A DNA stretch of 9,512 nucleotides from an uncultured Clostridia bacterium (GCA_947567585.1 CANONE010000077.1:1-9512); one strand, 5' to 3'. Positions 1 to 6,810 are shown, counted from the first letter of the stretch. The notes: a model not told the origin generated them from the letters alone. Program-made: numbers and translations.

Positions 1-731
1 TCCAAGTAGAGCTGGTAGGAGGCTTGGTCAAGCTCAGGCTCTTGGCTGGGGTAGTAGTAGTCGTCAAAGTGAATGCCGTCTACATCGTAGCCCTCCACGA
101 TTTCCGCTGCGCCCTTGGCGATTAGGGTCCGAATATAAGGGTAGGCCGGGTTCAAATAGACGCCGCCGTCATATTCCATGAAATAGTAGGGGTACTGGTC
201 CCGTAAAGCGAGATAGGGGTTGTCCTTTGCGAATGTTCCAGGAGTCTCGCCGCTGCTCACCCGCAGAGGGTTGATCCAGGCATGGAACTCCAGCCCCAAA
301 CTGTGGGTATAGTCAACCATAAAGGCCAACGGATCAAAACCGGGGTCCTTGCCTTGCTCGCCTGTCAGAAGGTGGGACCAGGGATATAGCTGGGAGGGAT
401 AAAGGGCGTCGCAGAAGGCGCGGACATGGACAAAAAGGGATGTAAAGCCTTTGGCCTTTGCGCTATCGGCAATAGAGCGAAAGTTGCTCTGGAAATCCTC
501 GCCCCGGGTCAGAGCCATATAGGGCGCCCAAAGGCCGCGCATTGTGGCCGTTTCCGGCATAGGCGGGGGGCTGGGGGCAGCGGCGGGGGCAGAAATTTCC
601 AGCAGCGGCGCCGCGCGGGGATCAGCTGCCTCGCCATGCCCGCCCAGCATCCACACAGTCCCAACAGACGCAGCCAGCGCCAGCCAAATTACCAAGTAAC
701 GGACCCAAGGCCCTTTCCTTTTCCTGCCCAT
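1..731 (-). CDS. GHL10-family glycoside hydrolase-like protein, N-terminal part (partial)
   Basis: Reading the minus strand from ATG at 731 gives 243 codons open to the window edge, so the C terminus is missing. Residues 1-9 are basic (MGRKRKGPW), followed by a hydrophobic segment at about 11-30, then an Ala/Pro-rich linker. I see no lipobox Cys, so this is a signal peptide or signal anchor. The catalytic-type domain begins near residue 64 with MRGLWAPYMAL. It continues through FTSLFVHVRAF, LEFHAWINPLRV and YDVDGIHFDDYYYP, which is the pattern of the GHL10 (DUF187, YngK-like) TIM-barrel family. Family knowledge suggests an exported glycan hydrolase, possibly acting on cell-wall or host glycans; the substrate cannot be read from the sequence. 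A purine-rich AAAGGGG sequence lies about 10 nt upstream of the start. The gene is divergent from the HAD gene. Confidence 0.88.
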   Translation of the reverse strand, partial: MGRKRKGPWVRYLVIWLALAASVGTVWMLGGHGEAADPRAAPLLEISAPAAAPSPPPMPETATMRGLWAPYMALTRGEDFQSNFRSIADSAKAKGFTSLFVHVRAFCDALYPSQLYPWSHLLTGEQGKDPGFDPLAFMVDYTHSLGLEFHAWINPLRVSSGETPGTFAKDNPYLALRDQYPYYFMEYDGGVYLNPAYPYIRTLIAKGAAEIVEGYDVDGIHFDDYYYPSQEPELDQASYQLYL

Positions 732-754
732 AAAGCACGTCCCCTTTCCAGTCG

Positions 755-781
755 GGAAATTGACATTTCCGCTTTTGCGGA
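755..781. promoter_or_regulatory. Two abutting palindromes over the promoter (putative operator)
   Basis: GGAAAT-TGAC-ATTTCC (755-770) has perfect 6-bp arms and contains the -35 hexamer. TCCGC-TTTT-GCGGA (768-781) has perfect 5-bp arms and fills the spacer between -35 and -10. A protein bound to either would block RNA polymerase, so repressor operators are a reasonable inference. No specific regulator family is recognised. The palindromes could instead be structural coincidence or act on the divergent glycosidase gene. Confidence 0.4.
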
Positions 782-788
782 GTATAAT
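760..788 (+). promoter_or_regulatory. Consensus sigma-A promoter for the HAD-regulator-kinase operon
   Basis: TTGACA at 760-765 and TATAAT at 783-788 are separated by exactly 17 bp, a perfect housekeeping promoter. Transcription should start near 795, giving a leader of about 28 nt before the HAD start at 823. Two palindromes lie over it (see next entry). On the minus strand TATACT at 781-786 overlaps the same -10 but has no recognisable -35, so a divergent promoter for the glycosidase gene is possible but weak. Confidence 0.85.
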
Positions 789-822
789 TCTCGTAACACT
801 GTATGCGGGAAAGGATGGTTTT

Positions 823-1521
823 ATGCGCTACCGCTTTTTGCTTTTTGACGCCGACTACACGCTTTTGGATTTTCCTAAGGATATGGAGAAAGCGTTTCAC
901 ATGATGTACGCCGCCCATTTTGCCTTCCAAAGGCCCTTTAGCCAGGACCTGTTGGACTGCTATGAGGCGTGCAATAACCGGGCTTGGGACCGTTTTGAGC
1001 GGGGAGCCTGTACCAAGGCGGAGCTGTACATCAGCCGGTTTGTAGAGTTTTTGGATGAAACAGGGCTTGTGGGGGATCCCCGGGAGATCAATGAGAATTA
1101 TTTCAATGCTTTAGCGAAAACGGGAACCGCCTACCCTGGCGCGATAGATTTGCTGGCGGAACTCTGTAAAGATTATGAGCTTTACACGATTACCAACGGC
1201 AATGTGGTCAGCCAGCTCCCCAGGCTGGAGCACGCGGGGCTTTCCACCTATTTTCGGGATGTGTTTGTGTCCGAGGCGGTGGGAGCCGGCAAGCCGGACA
1301 AACGGTATTTTGACTATGTGGCGGAGAATATTCCCGGGTTCCGGGGGCAGGAAGCCGTGGTGATTGGAGATTCGGCCAGTTCCGATATCCAAGGCGCGGT
1401 TAACGCCGGACTGGACAGTATCTGGTATGACCCGCCGGAATTGCAGCACGACAAGCCGTCCCACTTTACACATCGTGCGGAAAGCTACCGGGACATTTTG
1501 CGGGTGCTGGGCCATGTATAA
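823..1521 (+). CDS. HAD-superfamily nucleotidase, YjjG/YfnB-like
   Basis: The 232-residue protein begins MRYRFLLFDADYTLLDF. HAD motif I is DADYT (D9 nucleophile, D11 acid/base), motif II is TITNGN (T124), motif III is K157 in GAGKPDKRYF, and motif IV is GDSASSD (D183, D188). A helical cap lies between about residues 18 and 100. Length and motif wording fit the YjjG/YfnB pyrimidine nucleotidase group, which dephosphorylates non-canonical nucleoside monophosphates in the cytoplasm; other small-phosphate substrates remain possible. I chose ATG 823 because AAGGA at 811-815 is 7 nt upstream. An in-frame TTG at 760 lies inside the -35 box and cannot be a start. The stop overlaps the regulator start by 8 nt, implying translational coupling. 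This is an uncommon partner for a Bce-type two-component system. Confidence 0.88.
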   Translation: MRYRFLLFDADYTLLDFPKDMEKAFHMMYAAHFAFQRPFSQDLLDCYEACNNRAWDRFERGACTKAELYISRFVEFLDETGLVGDPREINENYFNALAKTGTAYPGAIDLLAELCKDYELYTITNGNVVSQLPRLEHAGLSTYFRDVFVSEAVGAGKPDKRYFDYVAENIPGFRGQEAVVIGDSASSDIQGAVNAGLDSIWYDPPELQHDKPSHFTHRAESYRDILRVLGHV

Positions 1522-2185
1522 GATTTTTTTGGTGGAAGATGATCCTGTGATCAGCCGCAGCGTGGCGGAGCATCTTTCTATGTGGGGGTATGAGGTCCGG
1601 GAGGCTGGGGATTTTACCCATATTTTGGAAGAATTCTTAGAGTTTTCCCCTCATCTTGTGATTCTGGATATCGGCCTCCCCAGCTTGAACGGGTATCACT
1701 GGTGCCGGGAGATCCGCCGCCGCTCCAAAGCGCCGGTGCTGTTTCTCTCTTCCGCCTCGGACAATCTCAATATCGTCACTGCCATTGAGTTGGGCGGGGA
1801 CGACTTTGTTGCAAAGCCCTTTGACTTAACAGTGCTGACGGCTAAGGTGCAGGCCGTGCTCCGGCGGGCCTATTCCCTGCAGGGCAGCGTCAACCTGTTA
1901 GAGCATGGCGGAGCCCTGTTGGATTTGGGCGCCGAGCTGCTGACAGGCCCCCAGGGTAAGTCGGAGCTGACGAAAAACGAGTTTCGGATTTTGAAGGTGC
2001 TGATGGAAAACGCGGGCCACACGGTCAGCCGGGGGGACCTGATGGTCCGGCTTTGGGAAAGCGAGAGCTTTATCGACGACAACACGCTGACCGTCAATGT
2101 TTCGCGGCTGCGGAAAAAGCTGGAGGCCGTGGGGCTGGGCGGCATGCTGGCCACAAAGAAAGGGCAGGGATACCTGTTGGATTAA
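1514..2185 (+). CDS. OmpR-family response regulator, BceR-like
   Basis: The 223-residue protein begins MYKIFLVEDDPVISRSVAEH. The receiver domain covers about residues 1-115: acidic pocket E8/D9/D10, phospho-acceptor D52 in VILDIGLPSLNGY, the conserved Ser/Thr position at S79/S80, and K101 in VAKPFD. A winged-helix DNA-binding domain covers about 130-223, with LTKNEFRILKVLMENAGHTVSR and the recognition helix DNTLTVNVSRLRKKL, ending in KKGQGYLL. The D-N-TLTVNVSRLR wording is typical of BceR-type regulators of antimicrobial-peptide transporters. Its ATG lies inside the end of the HAD gene with only a weak GGTGCTGGG upstream, so translation probably depends on coupling. The likely target is the TTACA-N4-TGTAA site at 6903-6916. 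The TAA stop is also the first three bases of an inverted-repeat-like sequence. Confidence 0.93.
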   Translation: MYKIFLVEDDPVISRSVAEHLSMWGYEVREAGDFTHILEEFLEFSPHLVILDIGLPSLNGYHWCREIRRRSKAPVLFLSSASDNLNIVTAIELGGDDFVAKPFDLTVLTAKVQAVLRRAYSLQGSVNLLEHGGALLDLGAELLTGPQGKSELTKNEFRILKVLMENAGHTVSRGDLMVRLWESESFIDDNTLTVNVSRLRKKLEAVGLGGMLATKKGQGYLLD

Positions 2186-2314
2186 GAGCCTGCGCCAATA
2201 GGAATTTGCACACCGCTGTATGGTGAAGCAATGGCCGGATTGCCGGCGGTTCCGGGCTTTATCAACGGCGGCCCCGTCTAAAATCCAGGTGCGGATTCTG
2301 CCGGCACAGGCTTT
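2183..2314. repeat. Degenerate inverted-repeat element between regulator and kinase
   Basis: The regulator-kinase gap (2186-2328) is unusually long for a BceRS pair. Its start, 2183-2212, matches 3325-3354 at the kinase stop in 22 of 30 positions, and six of the eight differences are transitions. Near its end, GGCACAGGCT at 2303-2312 is the inverse of AGCCTGCGCC at 2187-2196 with one mismatch. The block thus resembles a miniature element of about 130 bp with short terminal inverted repeats, of which the kinase-end hairpin may be a shorter relative. No supported gene lies inside it. MITE-like origin is inference from two copies only. Confidence 0.45.
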
Positions 2315-2322
2315 GGGGAGGG
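2315..2322 (+). promoter_or_regulatory. Ribosome binding site of the histidine kinase
   Basis: GGGGAGGG ends 6 nt before ATG 2329 and fixes that start. It gives the kinase its own efficient initiation despite the long gap after the regulator. Confidence 0.7.
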
Positions 2323-2328
2323 AAGCGG

Positions 2329-3327
2329 ATGATTCATGTGAAGGTTCTTCTCAATTATCTTTGGGACAGACTGGCCTTGCTGCTGGGCGCGGGTACCGTA
2401 TTCGCCATGCAGGCGCTGGTGTTTTGGCTGTTCCGCATGCCAGGGGGCGTGCTGCTTTACGGCGTGCTGTTGGCGGCGCTGGTGGGGTTGGCTGTGTTTT
2501 TGATTCCAGACTATGTAAGCTACCGGCGCAGGGCAGCGCAGCTGGAGGCCATAAAGCGGCTGGCCCCCCGGCTGACAGATCCCGTGGAAGCGACGGGCCC
2601 CCTGCACCAACGGCAGCTTTTGGAAGCGGTGGAAAAGCTCCGGGCCCAAGTGGCGGAGCAGGACCGGCAGCTGGCGGGGCGGCAGGACGAACTGCTGGAA
2701 TACTATACCTTATGGGTACACCAGGTGAAGACGCCGCTGGCCGCCATGGGGCTGATTCTGCAATCCCAGCCGGAGGACAGCGGAGCCCTGCGCCAAGAGC
2801 TTTTTAAAATTGAACGCTATGTGGAGATGGTGCTGGGGTATCTGCGGATCTATTCCATGAACGCGGACTTACGCCTGGAACGCTGCGCCGTGCGGCCCAT
2901 TGTGGCCCAGGCCATAAAAAAGTTTGCGCCGCAGTTTATCTATAAAAAGCTGAGCCTGGAGCTGGAGGACTTTGATAACCAGGTTGTCACGGACCGGAAA
3001 TGGCTGCTATTTATGATAGAGCAGTTGATCTCCAACGCGGTGAAGTACACAGGCGCGGGCGTGATCCGCATCAGCATGGACGAAAAGGATGTGCTGGCCA
3101 TCCAGGACCAGGGCGTGGGCATTGACCCGGCGGACCTGCCCCGGGTTTTTGAGCGGGGCTTTACCGGCCAAAACGGCCGCGCCGAATCCGCCAGCACCGG
3201 CCTGGGCCTCTACCTTACGAAGCGCGTAGCGGATAAGCTGCAAAACCAGATCCGGATTGAAAGCCAGCCAGGCGCAGGCACGACGGTAAGGCTTTCTCTT
3301 TCCCGGCCTGAGGCGCCTAGGGATTAA
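2329..3327 (+). CDS. Intramembrane-sensing histidine kinase, BceS-like
   Basis: The 332-residue protein has two TM helices at about residues 14-36 and 41-60, joined by only a few residues (RMPGG). There is therefore no extracellular sensor domain, the hallmark of BceS-type kinases that read their signal from a partner transporter. A coiled linker (about 92-124) leads to the H-box LWVHQVKTPLAAM with H131. The ATPase domain has N-box EQLISNAVKY (N236), G1 box DQGVGI (260-265), F-box RVFERGF and G2 box STGLGLYL (289-296). All catalytic motifs are intact. It should autophosphorylate at H131 and phosphorylate D52 of the upstream regulator. The partner transporter is the convergent ATPase/permease pair at 3984-6810. 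The stop codon TAA is the first three bases of a perfect 24-bp inverted repeat. Confidence 0.94.
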   Translation: MIHVKVLLNYLWDRLALLLGAGTVFAMQALVFWLFRMPGGVLLYGVLLAALVGLAVFLIPDYVSYRRRAAQLEAIKRLAPRLTDPVEATGPLHQRQLLEAVEKLRAQVAEQDRQLAGRQDELLEYYTLWVHQVKTPLAAMGLILQSQPEDSGALRQELFKIERYVEMVLGYLRIYSMNADLRLERCAVRPIVAQAIKKFAPQFIYKKLSLELEDFDNQVVTDRKWLLFMIEQLISNAVKYTGAGVIRISMDEKDVLAIQDQGVGIDPADLPRVFERGFTGQNGRAESASTGLGLYLTKRVADKLQNQIRIESQPGAGTTVRLSLSRPEAPRD

Positions 3328-3377
3328 GAACCTGTACCGATAAGACATTGCGCATGTCTTATCGGTACAGGTTCTTA
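3325..3377. repeat. Perfect 24-bp inverted repeat at the kinase stop codon (terminator-like)
   Basis: Arms 3325-3348 and 3354-3377 are perfectly complementary around a 5-nt loop (TGCGC). The left arm starts with the kinase stop codon. As RNA this is a very stable hairpin able to stop transcription or protect the 3' end. A T run occurs only about 10 nt further on (3386-3392), so it is not a canonical intrinsic terminator. The left arm resembles 2183-2212, pointing to a dispersed palindromic element. A TA on each side (TTAAG...CTTAT) would fit insertion at TA, but this is inference. Confidence 0.8.
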
Positions 3378-3575
3378 TGAAAGTATATTTTTGATCTGCG
3401 CCCTCCGGCAAGGTCATGGGGCGCTGGATTTTACGATTTTGTACAGGCTGCTGGTGGACAAAGCCGAAGGCTCCCAGAGCGCCAACCGCAGGCAAGAGCC
3501 CTAAAAGCTGGTGACAGTGGAAGCCTTCGGCCCCGAGACGGCGGCTTCCTGTTAAAAACAGAGAAACTCCGGCAT
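3378..3575. other. Convergent intergenic region without a supported gene
   Basis: About 200 bp between the kinase hairpin and the terminator-like repeat. An ATG at 3377-3379 opens a reading frame that stops after five codons. Short open frames exist on both strands, but none has a ribosome site or protein-like composition that I trust. The only structure noted is a 10-bp inverted repeat, GCCGAAGGCT (3463-3472) and AGCCTTCGGC (3522-3531). Confidence 0.55.
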
Positions 3576-3611
3576 AAAAGTTTGCGGGTTGTAGGGTGGA
3601 ACCCTACGGCC
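3576..3611 (-). terminator. Terminator-like repeat, copy A, after the small membrane protein gene
   Basis: On the minus strand, 4 nt after the stop of the 107-residue gene, a 7-bp stem (3601-3607 with 3591-3597, loop of 3) is followed by ACCCGCAAACTTTT (3589-3576). The flank AAAAGTTTGCGGGT is identical to copy B at 7781-7794, while the stem sequence differs but still pairs. Stem plus T run at the 3' end of a minus-strand operon suggests a transcription terminator. The T run starts about 10 nt after the stem, so efficiency is uncertain. Confidence 0.55.
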
Positions 3612-3935
3612 TTAAGAGCGGTTCGATTTGTTGCGCTGGTATTTCCGGTAGAGATTTTCTCCAGCGGCGACTAGGAAGAAGACAGCGCAGGCGGTGAGGA
3701 GGACGGCGAGGATGAGGACGAAGGCGCGGCCTAGGGTCCAGGTGGTAGCGTCCCAGAGAAAGTCGGCTCCTTGGGTGAAGGGGCGGAGAATCATTCCCGC
3801 CACGGAGGACACGCCCCGAAAGCCAAAGTCCAAGAGAGCGGTTAGCAGGCGCCAGCCCAAGTCCAGAATTCCGGTGAGAGCCCGCCAGCTCAGGTCAGCC
3901 AGCCATTCCAGCAGGTTAAAAATCCAAGCGGCCAT
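3612..3935 (-). CDS. Small single-TM protein with four 11-residue repeats, unknown function
   Basis: I do not recognise this protein of 107 residues. From ATG 3935 it reads MAAWIFNLLEWL. Residues 9-52 form four consecutive 11-residue units of pattern L-x-x-L-L-D-L-G-W-R-x (for example LTGILDLGWRL and LTALLDFGFRG, with a diverged last unit). This predicts an amphipathic, membrane-surface helix. A TM segment follows at about 71-92 (AFVLILAVLLTACAVFFLVAAG) and then a basic tail, YRKYQRNKSNRS, likely cytoplasmic. ATG 3935 is preferred over ATG 3941 because AAGGAG (3943-3948) is 7 nt from the former and only 1 nt from the latter. The gene lies 48 nt after the permease stop on the same strand, so it is probably co-transcribed and may be an accessory or envelope-stress protein. 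That role is inference. Confidence 0.75.
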   Translation of the reverse strand: MAAWIFNLLEWLADLSWRALTGILDLGWRLLTALLDFGFRGVSSVAGMILRPFTQGADFLWDATTWTLGRAFVLILAVLLTACAVFFLVAAGENLYRKYQRNKSNRS

Positions 3936-3983
3936 TTTCATTCTCCTTATCTATAATATGGTATAATTTAACAGAGCTTTTCC

Positions 3984-6041
3984 TTATTTCCAGCGGCCAC
4001 CCCGAGACTTAGGGCTAAAGCCGGAGGCGGCTTCCACGATTTTATAGTAGGTTCGGGCGGTGCGCAGGTAGATCAGCAGATAGACAAGGCCGAAAACCAG
4101 CACGCAGCCGATGACGGAGAACAGAATTAAATGAAAGTTTATCATGCTCATAAGCGCCAGAATCTTGTGCAGCATCGGGAAGGCGAAGCATAGGTGCAGC
4201 AGCGCCGTTACCAGAGGCAGGAAGAAGACCATAAGCACTTGGCTGTGAATGCTCTTTTTTACTTCCTGGTGGCTCATGCCCACTTTCTGCATAATGCCAA
4301 AGCGGTTGGCGTCCTCGTAGCCCTCGGAAACCTGCTTATAGTAGATGATCAGCGTGGTGCCGGTGAGGAACACCGCCCCCATAAAGAGCCCCAGGAAGAA
4401 AACGCCGCCGTACAGGCTGGTAACCTCCTCCCGGCTTTCCAGGGCGTTCCTGGCGCTCCAAGTCAGCCCGTCGCCGTTTTTATAGCTTTCCCAGCTGTCT
4501 TTTGCCTCCATCAGCCATTCTATAAAACGATCGTAAATAGCGCAGATATCCTCCCGGTTATGTCCGGCAATGTCGAACTGGTAAAGGTTTTCCGCTGTAG
4601 CATAGGTTTGCCCCTCTCCATCCACGGGGAAGAGCAGCTGATCGCCCTCTGTCAGCGCAGGGTCGTTTACAACCAAAGCATAGCCCTGATAGCCCATCAG
4701 GTAGGAGGTATCAATGGCCTTGCCCCCGGGCATGTCAATTTCGGTCACCTGATATTCTTTGCCAAAGATGCCGATGGTATCTCCCTCAAAGAGCCCCTCG
4801 GGGTCATAGAGAAGGACCTCCCCGGCGTCTAAGGCGCGGTTTTCGCCAGAAAAACGGTTATACTCCTCTAAAGAGTAGACCTCAAAGGAAGCGTAGGTGT
4901 TGCTGGCCAGACCATAGTTTATATGGAAGGTGTTGTCCACCCGGCTGCCGGCGATCTGCCAGAAGCGGCGGTCCACAATATTCTCCATTTCCACCCCCTG
5001 CTCTTTACAGAGGCGGGAGAGCGCCTCCTTGACAGAGTCCAGCTCTCCGGCGGCGGTATGGCTGAAGGAAAGGTCCAAGTCCCTGGGGTAGCGGACCTTT
5101 ACCATGTCGTCAATGCCGGTGTACAGGGAAAAGGTGGTGGAAACCGTTACCAGCAGGCAGGTGAACAGAATGCAGATGGATGCAAGGCCCGCCGCGTTCT
5201 GCTTCATGCGGTACAGCATTCCGGAGATGGTGGTAAAGTGCCGGGTCTGATAATAGAAGGATTTATTTTTCTTTAGCAGCTTCAGCATGGCGGTAATGCC
5301 TGTAATAAACACCAGGTAAGTGCCAAAGATAACCAGGATAACAGCCACAAAGAACATGGCCAACGCTTCCATGGGCTCCTGGATAGACACCGCCAGGTAA
5401 TAGCCGGCCCCTAAAAGCCCGATGCCCAGAATGGCCAGCAGCCAGTGGGCCTTGGGCTCTTTCTCGCCCATTTCCCCGCCGTGAAGGAGCTCGATGGGTT
5501 TGGAAAGCCGGACCTGCAAAATATTGTAGCAGGCGGTTAAGAGAAAAATGGCCCCGAACAGGATAAAGGTATATACAAATACCGCCGGCGGGATGACAAA
5601 GGGAATGGGGGACAGACCGCCTATGAACTTTTCCAAAATCAGAAAGAACATTTTCGAGAAGGCTACCCCCAGCCCCAAGCCCAGAACCAGGCAGATGACA
5701 GCGGTTATCAGCGTTTCTGTAAGGATGACTCCGGCGATATGCCGTTTTTCCATACCCAGAATATTATATAGGCCCAGCTCCTTTTTCCGGCGCTTCATCA
5801 AAAAGCTGTTGGTGTAAAAGAGAAAGATGGCGGAGAATATGGCTACAATGACAGAACCCAGCTCCATCATTGCTCCGGCGGAGCGGGCCCCGAAAAATTC
5901 CGCCTGGGAGCAGCCTATGGTGATGGAGCCGATCATATAGAACATCACCACCATGCCCGCCCCGGAGAGCAGGTAGGGAACGGTAACCCGGTAATTGTTT
6001 CTTAGGTTCTGCCAGGCCAGTTTGGGATACAGCTTAAGCAT
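3984..6041 (-). CDS. BceB-type ABC transporter permease (FtsX family)
   Basis: About 685 residues with ten predicted TM helices. Numbered from the upstream ATG at 6050, TM1 is near 24-44, TM2-TM4 near 64-178, TM5-TM6 near 203-250, TM7 near 287-310 and TM8-TM10 near 546-665. Between TM7 and TM8 lies a large extracellular domain of about 235 residues (312-545). This 7+3 topology with one big external domain is diagnostic of BceB-type permeases. These sense and remove cell-wall-active peptides (bacitracin, lantibiotics and similar) and signal to the kinase. The cytoplasmic motif KRRKKELGLYNILGM after TM2 is characteristic. ATG 6041 is preferred because AGGAGG sits 9 nt upstream; ATG 6050 directly abuts it. 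The gene overlaps the ATPase end, so the two are translationally coupled. The ligand cannot be read from sequence. Confidence 0.93.
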   Translation of the reverse strand: MLKLYPKLAWQNLRNNYRVTVPYLLSGAGMVVMFYMIGSITIGCSQAEFFGARSAGAMMELGSVIVAIFSAIFLFYTNSFLMKRRKKELGLYNILGMEKRHIAGVILTETLITAVICLVLGLGLGVAFSKMFFLILEKFIGGLSPIPFVIPPAVFVYTFILFGAIFLLTACYNILQVRLSKPIELLHGGEMGEKEPKAHWLLAILGIGLLGAGYYLAVSIQEPMEALAMFFVAVILVIFGTYLVFITGITAMLKLLKKNKSFYYQTRHFTTISGMLYRMKQNAAGLASICILFTCLLVTVSTTFSLYTGIDDMVKVRYPRDLDLSFSHTAAGELDSVKEALSRLCKEQGVEMENIVDRRFWQIAGSRVDNTFHINYGLASNTYASFEVYSLEEYNRFSGENRALDAGEVLLYDPEGLFEGDTIGIFGKEYQVTEIDMPGGKAIDTSYLMGYQGYALVVNDPALTEGDQLLFPVDGEGQTYATAENLYQFDIAGHNREDICAIYDRFIEWLMEAKDSWESYKNGDGLTWSARNALESREEVTSLYGGVFFLGLFMGAVFLTGTTLIIYYKQVSEGYEDANRFGIMQKVGMSHQEVKKSIHSQVLMVFFLPLVTALLHLCFAFPMLHKILALMSMINFHLILFSVIGCVLVFGLVYLLIYLRTARTYYKIVEAASGFSPKSRGGRWK

Positions 6042-6810
6042 GGGATTCATCCTCCTCCCGGCTGGTGGCTAAAACGGTAAGCGTGTCGGAAATGCTCTGG
6101 TACATCTGGTCGTCGGTCTGTTCGCCCCGGTAGATTTGGTGGAACACCTGGCCGTCCTTGATAAACAGCACCCGCCCCGCCCGGCTGGCGGCCTGTACCG
6201 AGTGGGTCACCATCAGCACGGTCTGTCCGGCATGGTTGACCTGGGTAAAGATATCCATAATCTGTCCGGCGGACCGGGAATCCAGGGCCCCGGTGGGCTC
6301 GTCAGCTAAAATCAGCTGAGGCTGGGTGATCATGGCCCGGGCAATGGCGGTGCGCTGCTTCTGCCCGCCGGAAATTTCATAGGGGAACTTTTCCAGCAGC
6401 TCCTCAATCCCCAGGCTCTGGGCAATGGGGTCCAGCCGCTGGCGCATTTCCGGATATTTCTTTCCAGCCAGTACCAGAGGCAGAAAGATGTTGTCCTGCA
6501 CGGAGAAGGTGTCCAAAAGGTTGAAGTCCTGGAAGACAAAGCCCAGATTGTCCCGGCGGAAAGCGGAGATTTCCTTTTCCTTCAGGCTGACGATGTCCCG
6601 CATATTGAGGTACACCTGCCCGGAAGTGGGCTTATCCAAAGCCGCCAGTATGTTCAGAAGGGTGGTTTTACCAGAGCCGGACTCGCCCATAATCGCGGCG
6701 AACTCCCCCTGTTCCACGGTAAAGCTCACATCCTGCAGGGCCTGTACCTGCGCCCCGCCCAGACGGTTGGCATATACTTTTTTCAAATGCTCAACATTTA
6801 GAAGACTCAT
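6034..6810 (-). CDS. BceA-type ABC transporter ATPase
   Basis: 258 residues, the normal size for the MacB/LolD/BceA branch of ABC ATPases. Walker A is GESGSGKTT (42-50), Q-loop Q94 lies in VFQDFNLLD, the signature is ISGGQKQR (146-153), Walker B is LILADEPTGALD (166-177), and the switch His is H203 in MVTHS. All catalytic residues are present. It should power the overlapping permease in removing a peptide antibiotic from its cell-wall target and supply the flux signal to the kinase. ATG 6810 is supported by AAAAGGAG about 10 nt upstream. The gene is first in a minus-strand operon ATPase-permease-small membrane protein, driven from the 6811-6922 region, which contains a BceR-type operator. Confidence 0.94.
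   Translation of the reverse strand: MSLLNVEHLKKVYANRLGGAQVQALQDVSFTVEQGEFAAIMGESGSGKTTLLNILAALDKPTSGQVYLNMRDIVSLKEKEISAFRRDNLGFVFQDFNLLDTFSVQDNIFLPLVLAGKKYPEMRQRLDPIAQSLGIEELLEKFPYEISGGQKQRTAIARAMITQPQLILADEPTGALDSRSAGQIMDIFTQVNHAGQTVLMVTHSVQAASRAGRVLFIKDGQVFHQIYRGEQTDDQMYQSISDTLTVLATSREEDESHA

Noticed and set aside
760..822. TTG at 760 as an earlier start for the HAD protein
   Set aside because: The codon is part of the -35 box, and transcription would begin about 35 nt downstream of it; ATG 823 has its own ribosome site and a family-like N terminus.
426..848. Open frame of 140 codons on the plus strand
   Set aside because: It lies antisense to the GHL10-type gene, has low-complexity Arg/Gly-rich composition and crosses the promoter; a shadow frame.
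2208..2281. Short protein-like stretch between regulator and kinase (frame reading YGEAMAGLPAVPGFINGGPV)
   Set aside because: It is under 30 codons, with no ribosome site before its only ATG and a stop shortly after; more likely part of the degenerate repeat element.
2220..2807. Plus-strand frame of 195 codons overlapping the kinase start
   Set aside because: It overlaps a clear kinase gene in another frame and is Gly/Ala/Arg-rich with no ribosome site.
3007..3495. Minus-strand frame of 162 codons across the kinase 3' end and hairpin
   Set aside because: It is antisense to the kinase ATPase domain and reads through the palindrome; no family resemblance.
3952..3967. Two TATAAT hexamers between the small protein gene and the permease
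   Set aside because: They face the plus strand, where no gene begins, and lack a spaced -35. The minus-strand TATTAT nearby also lacks one, so I cannot support a separate promoter.
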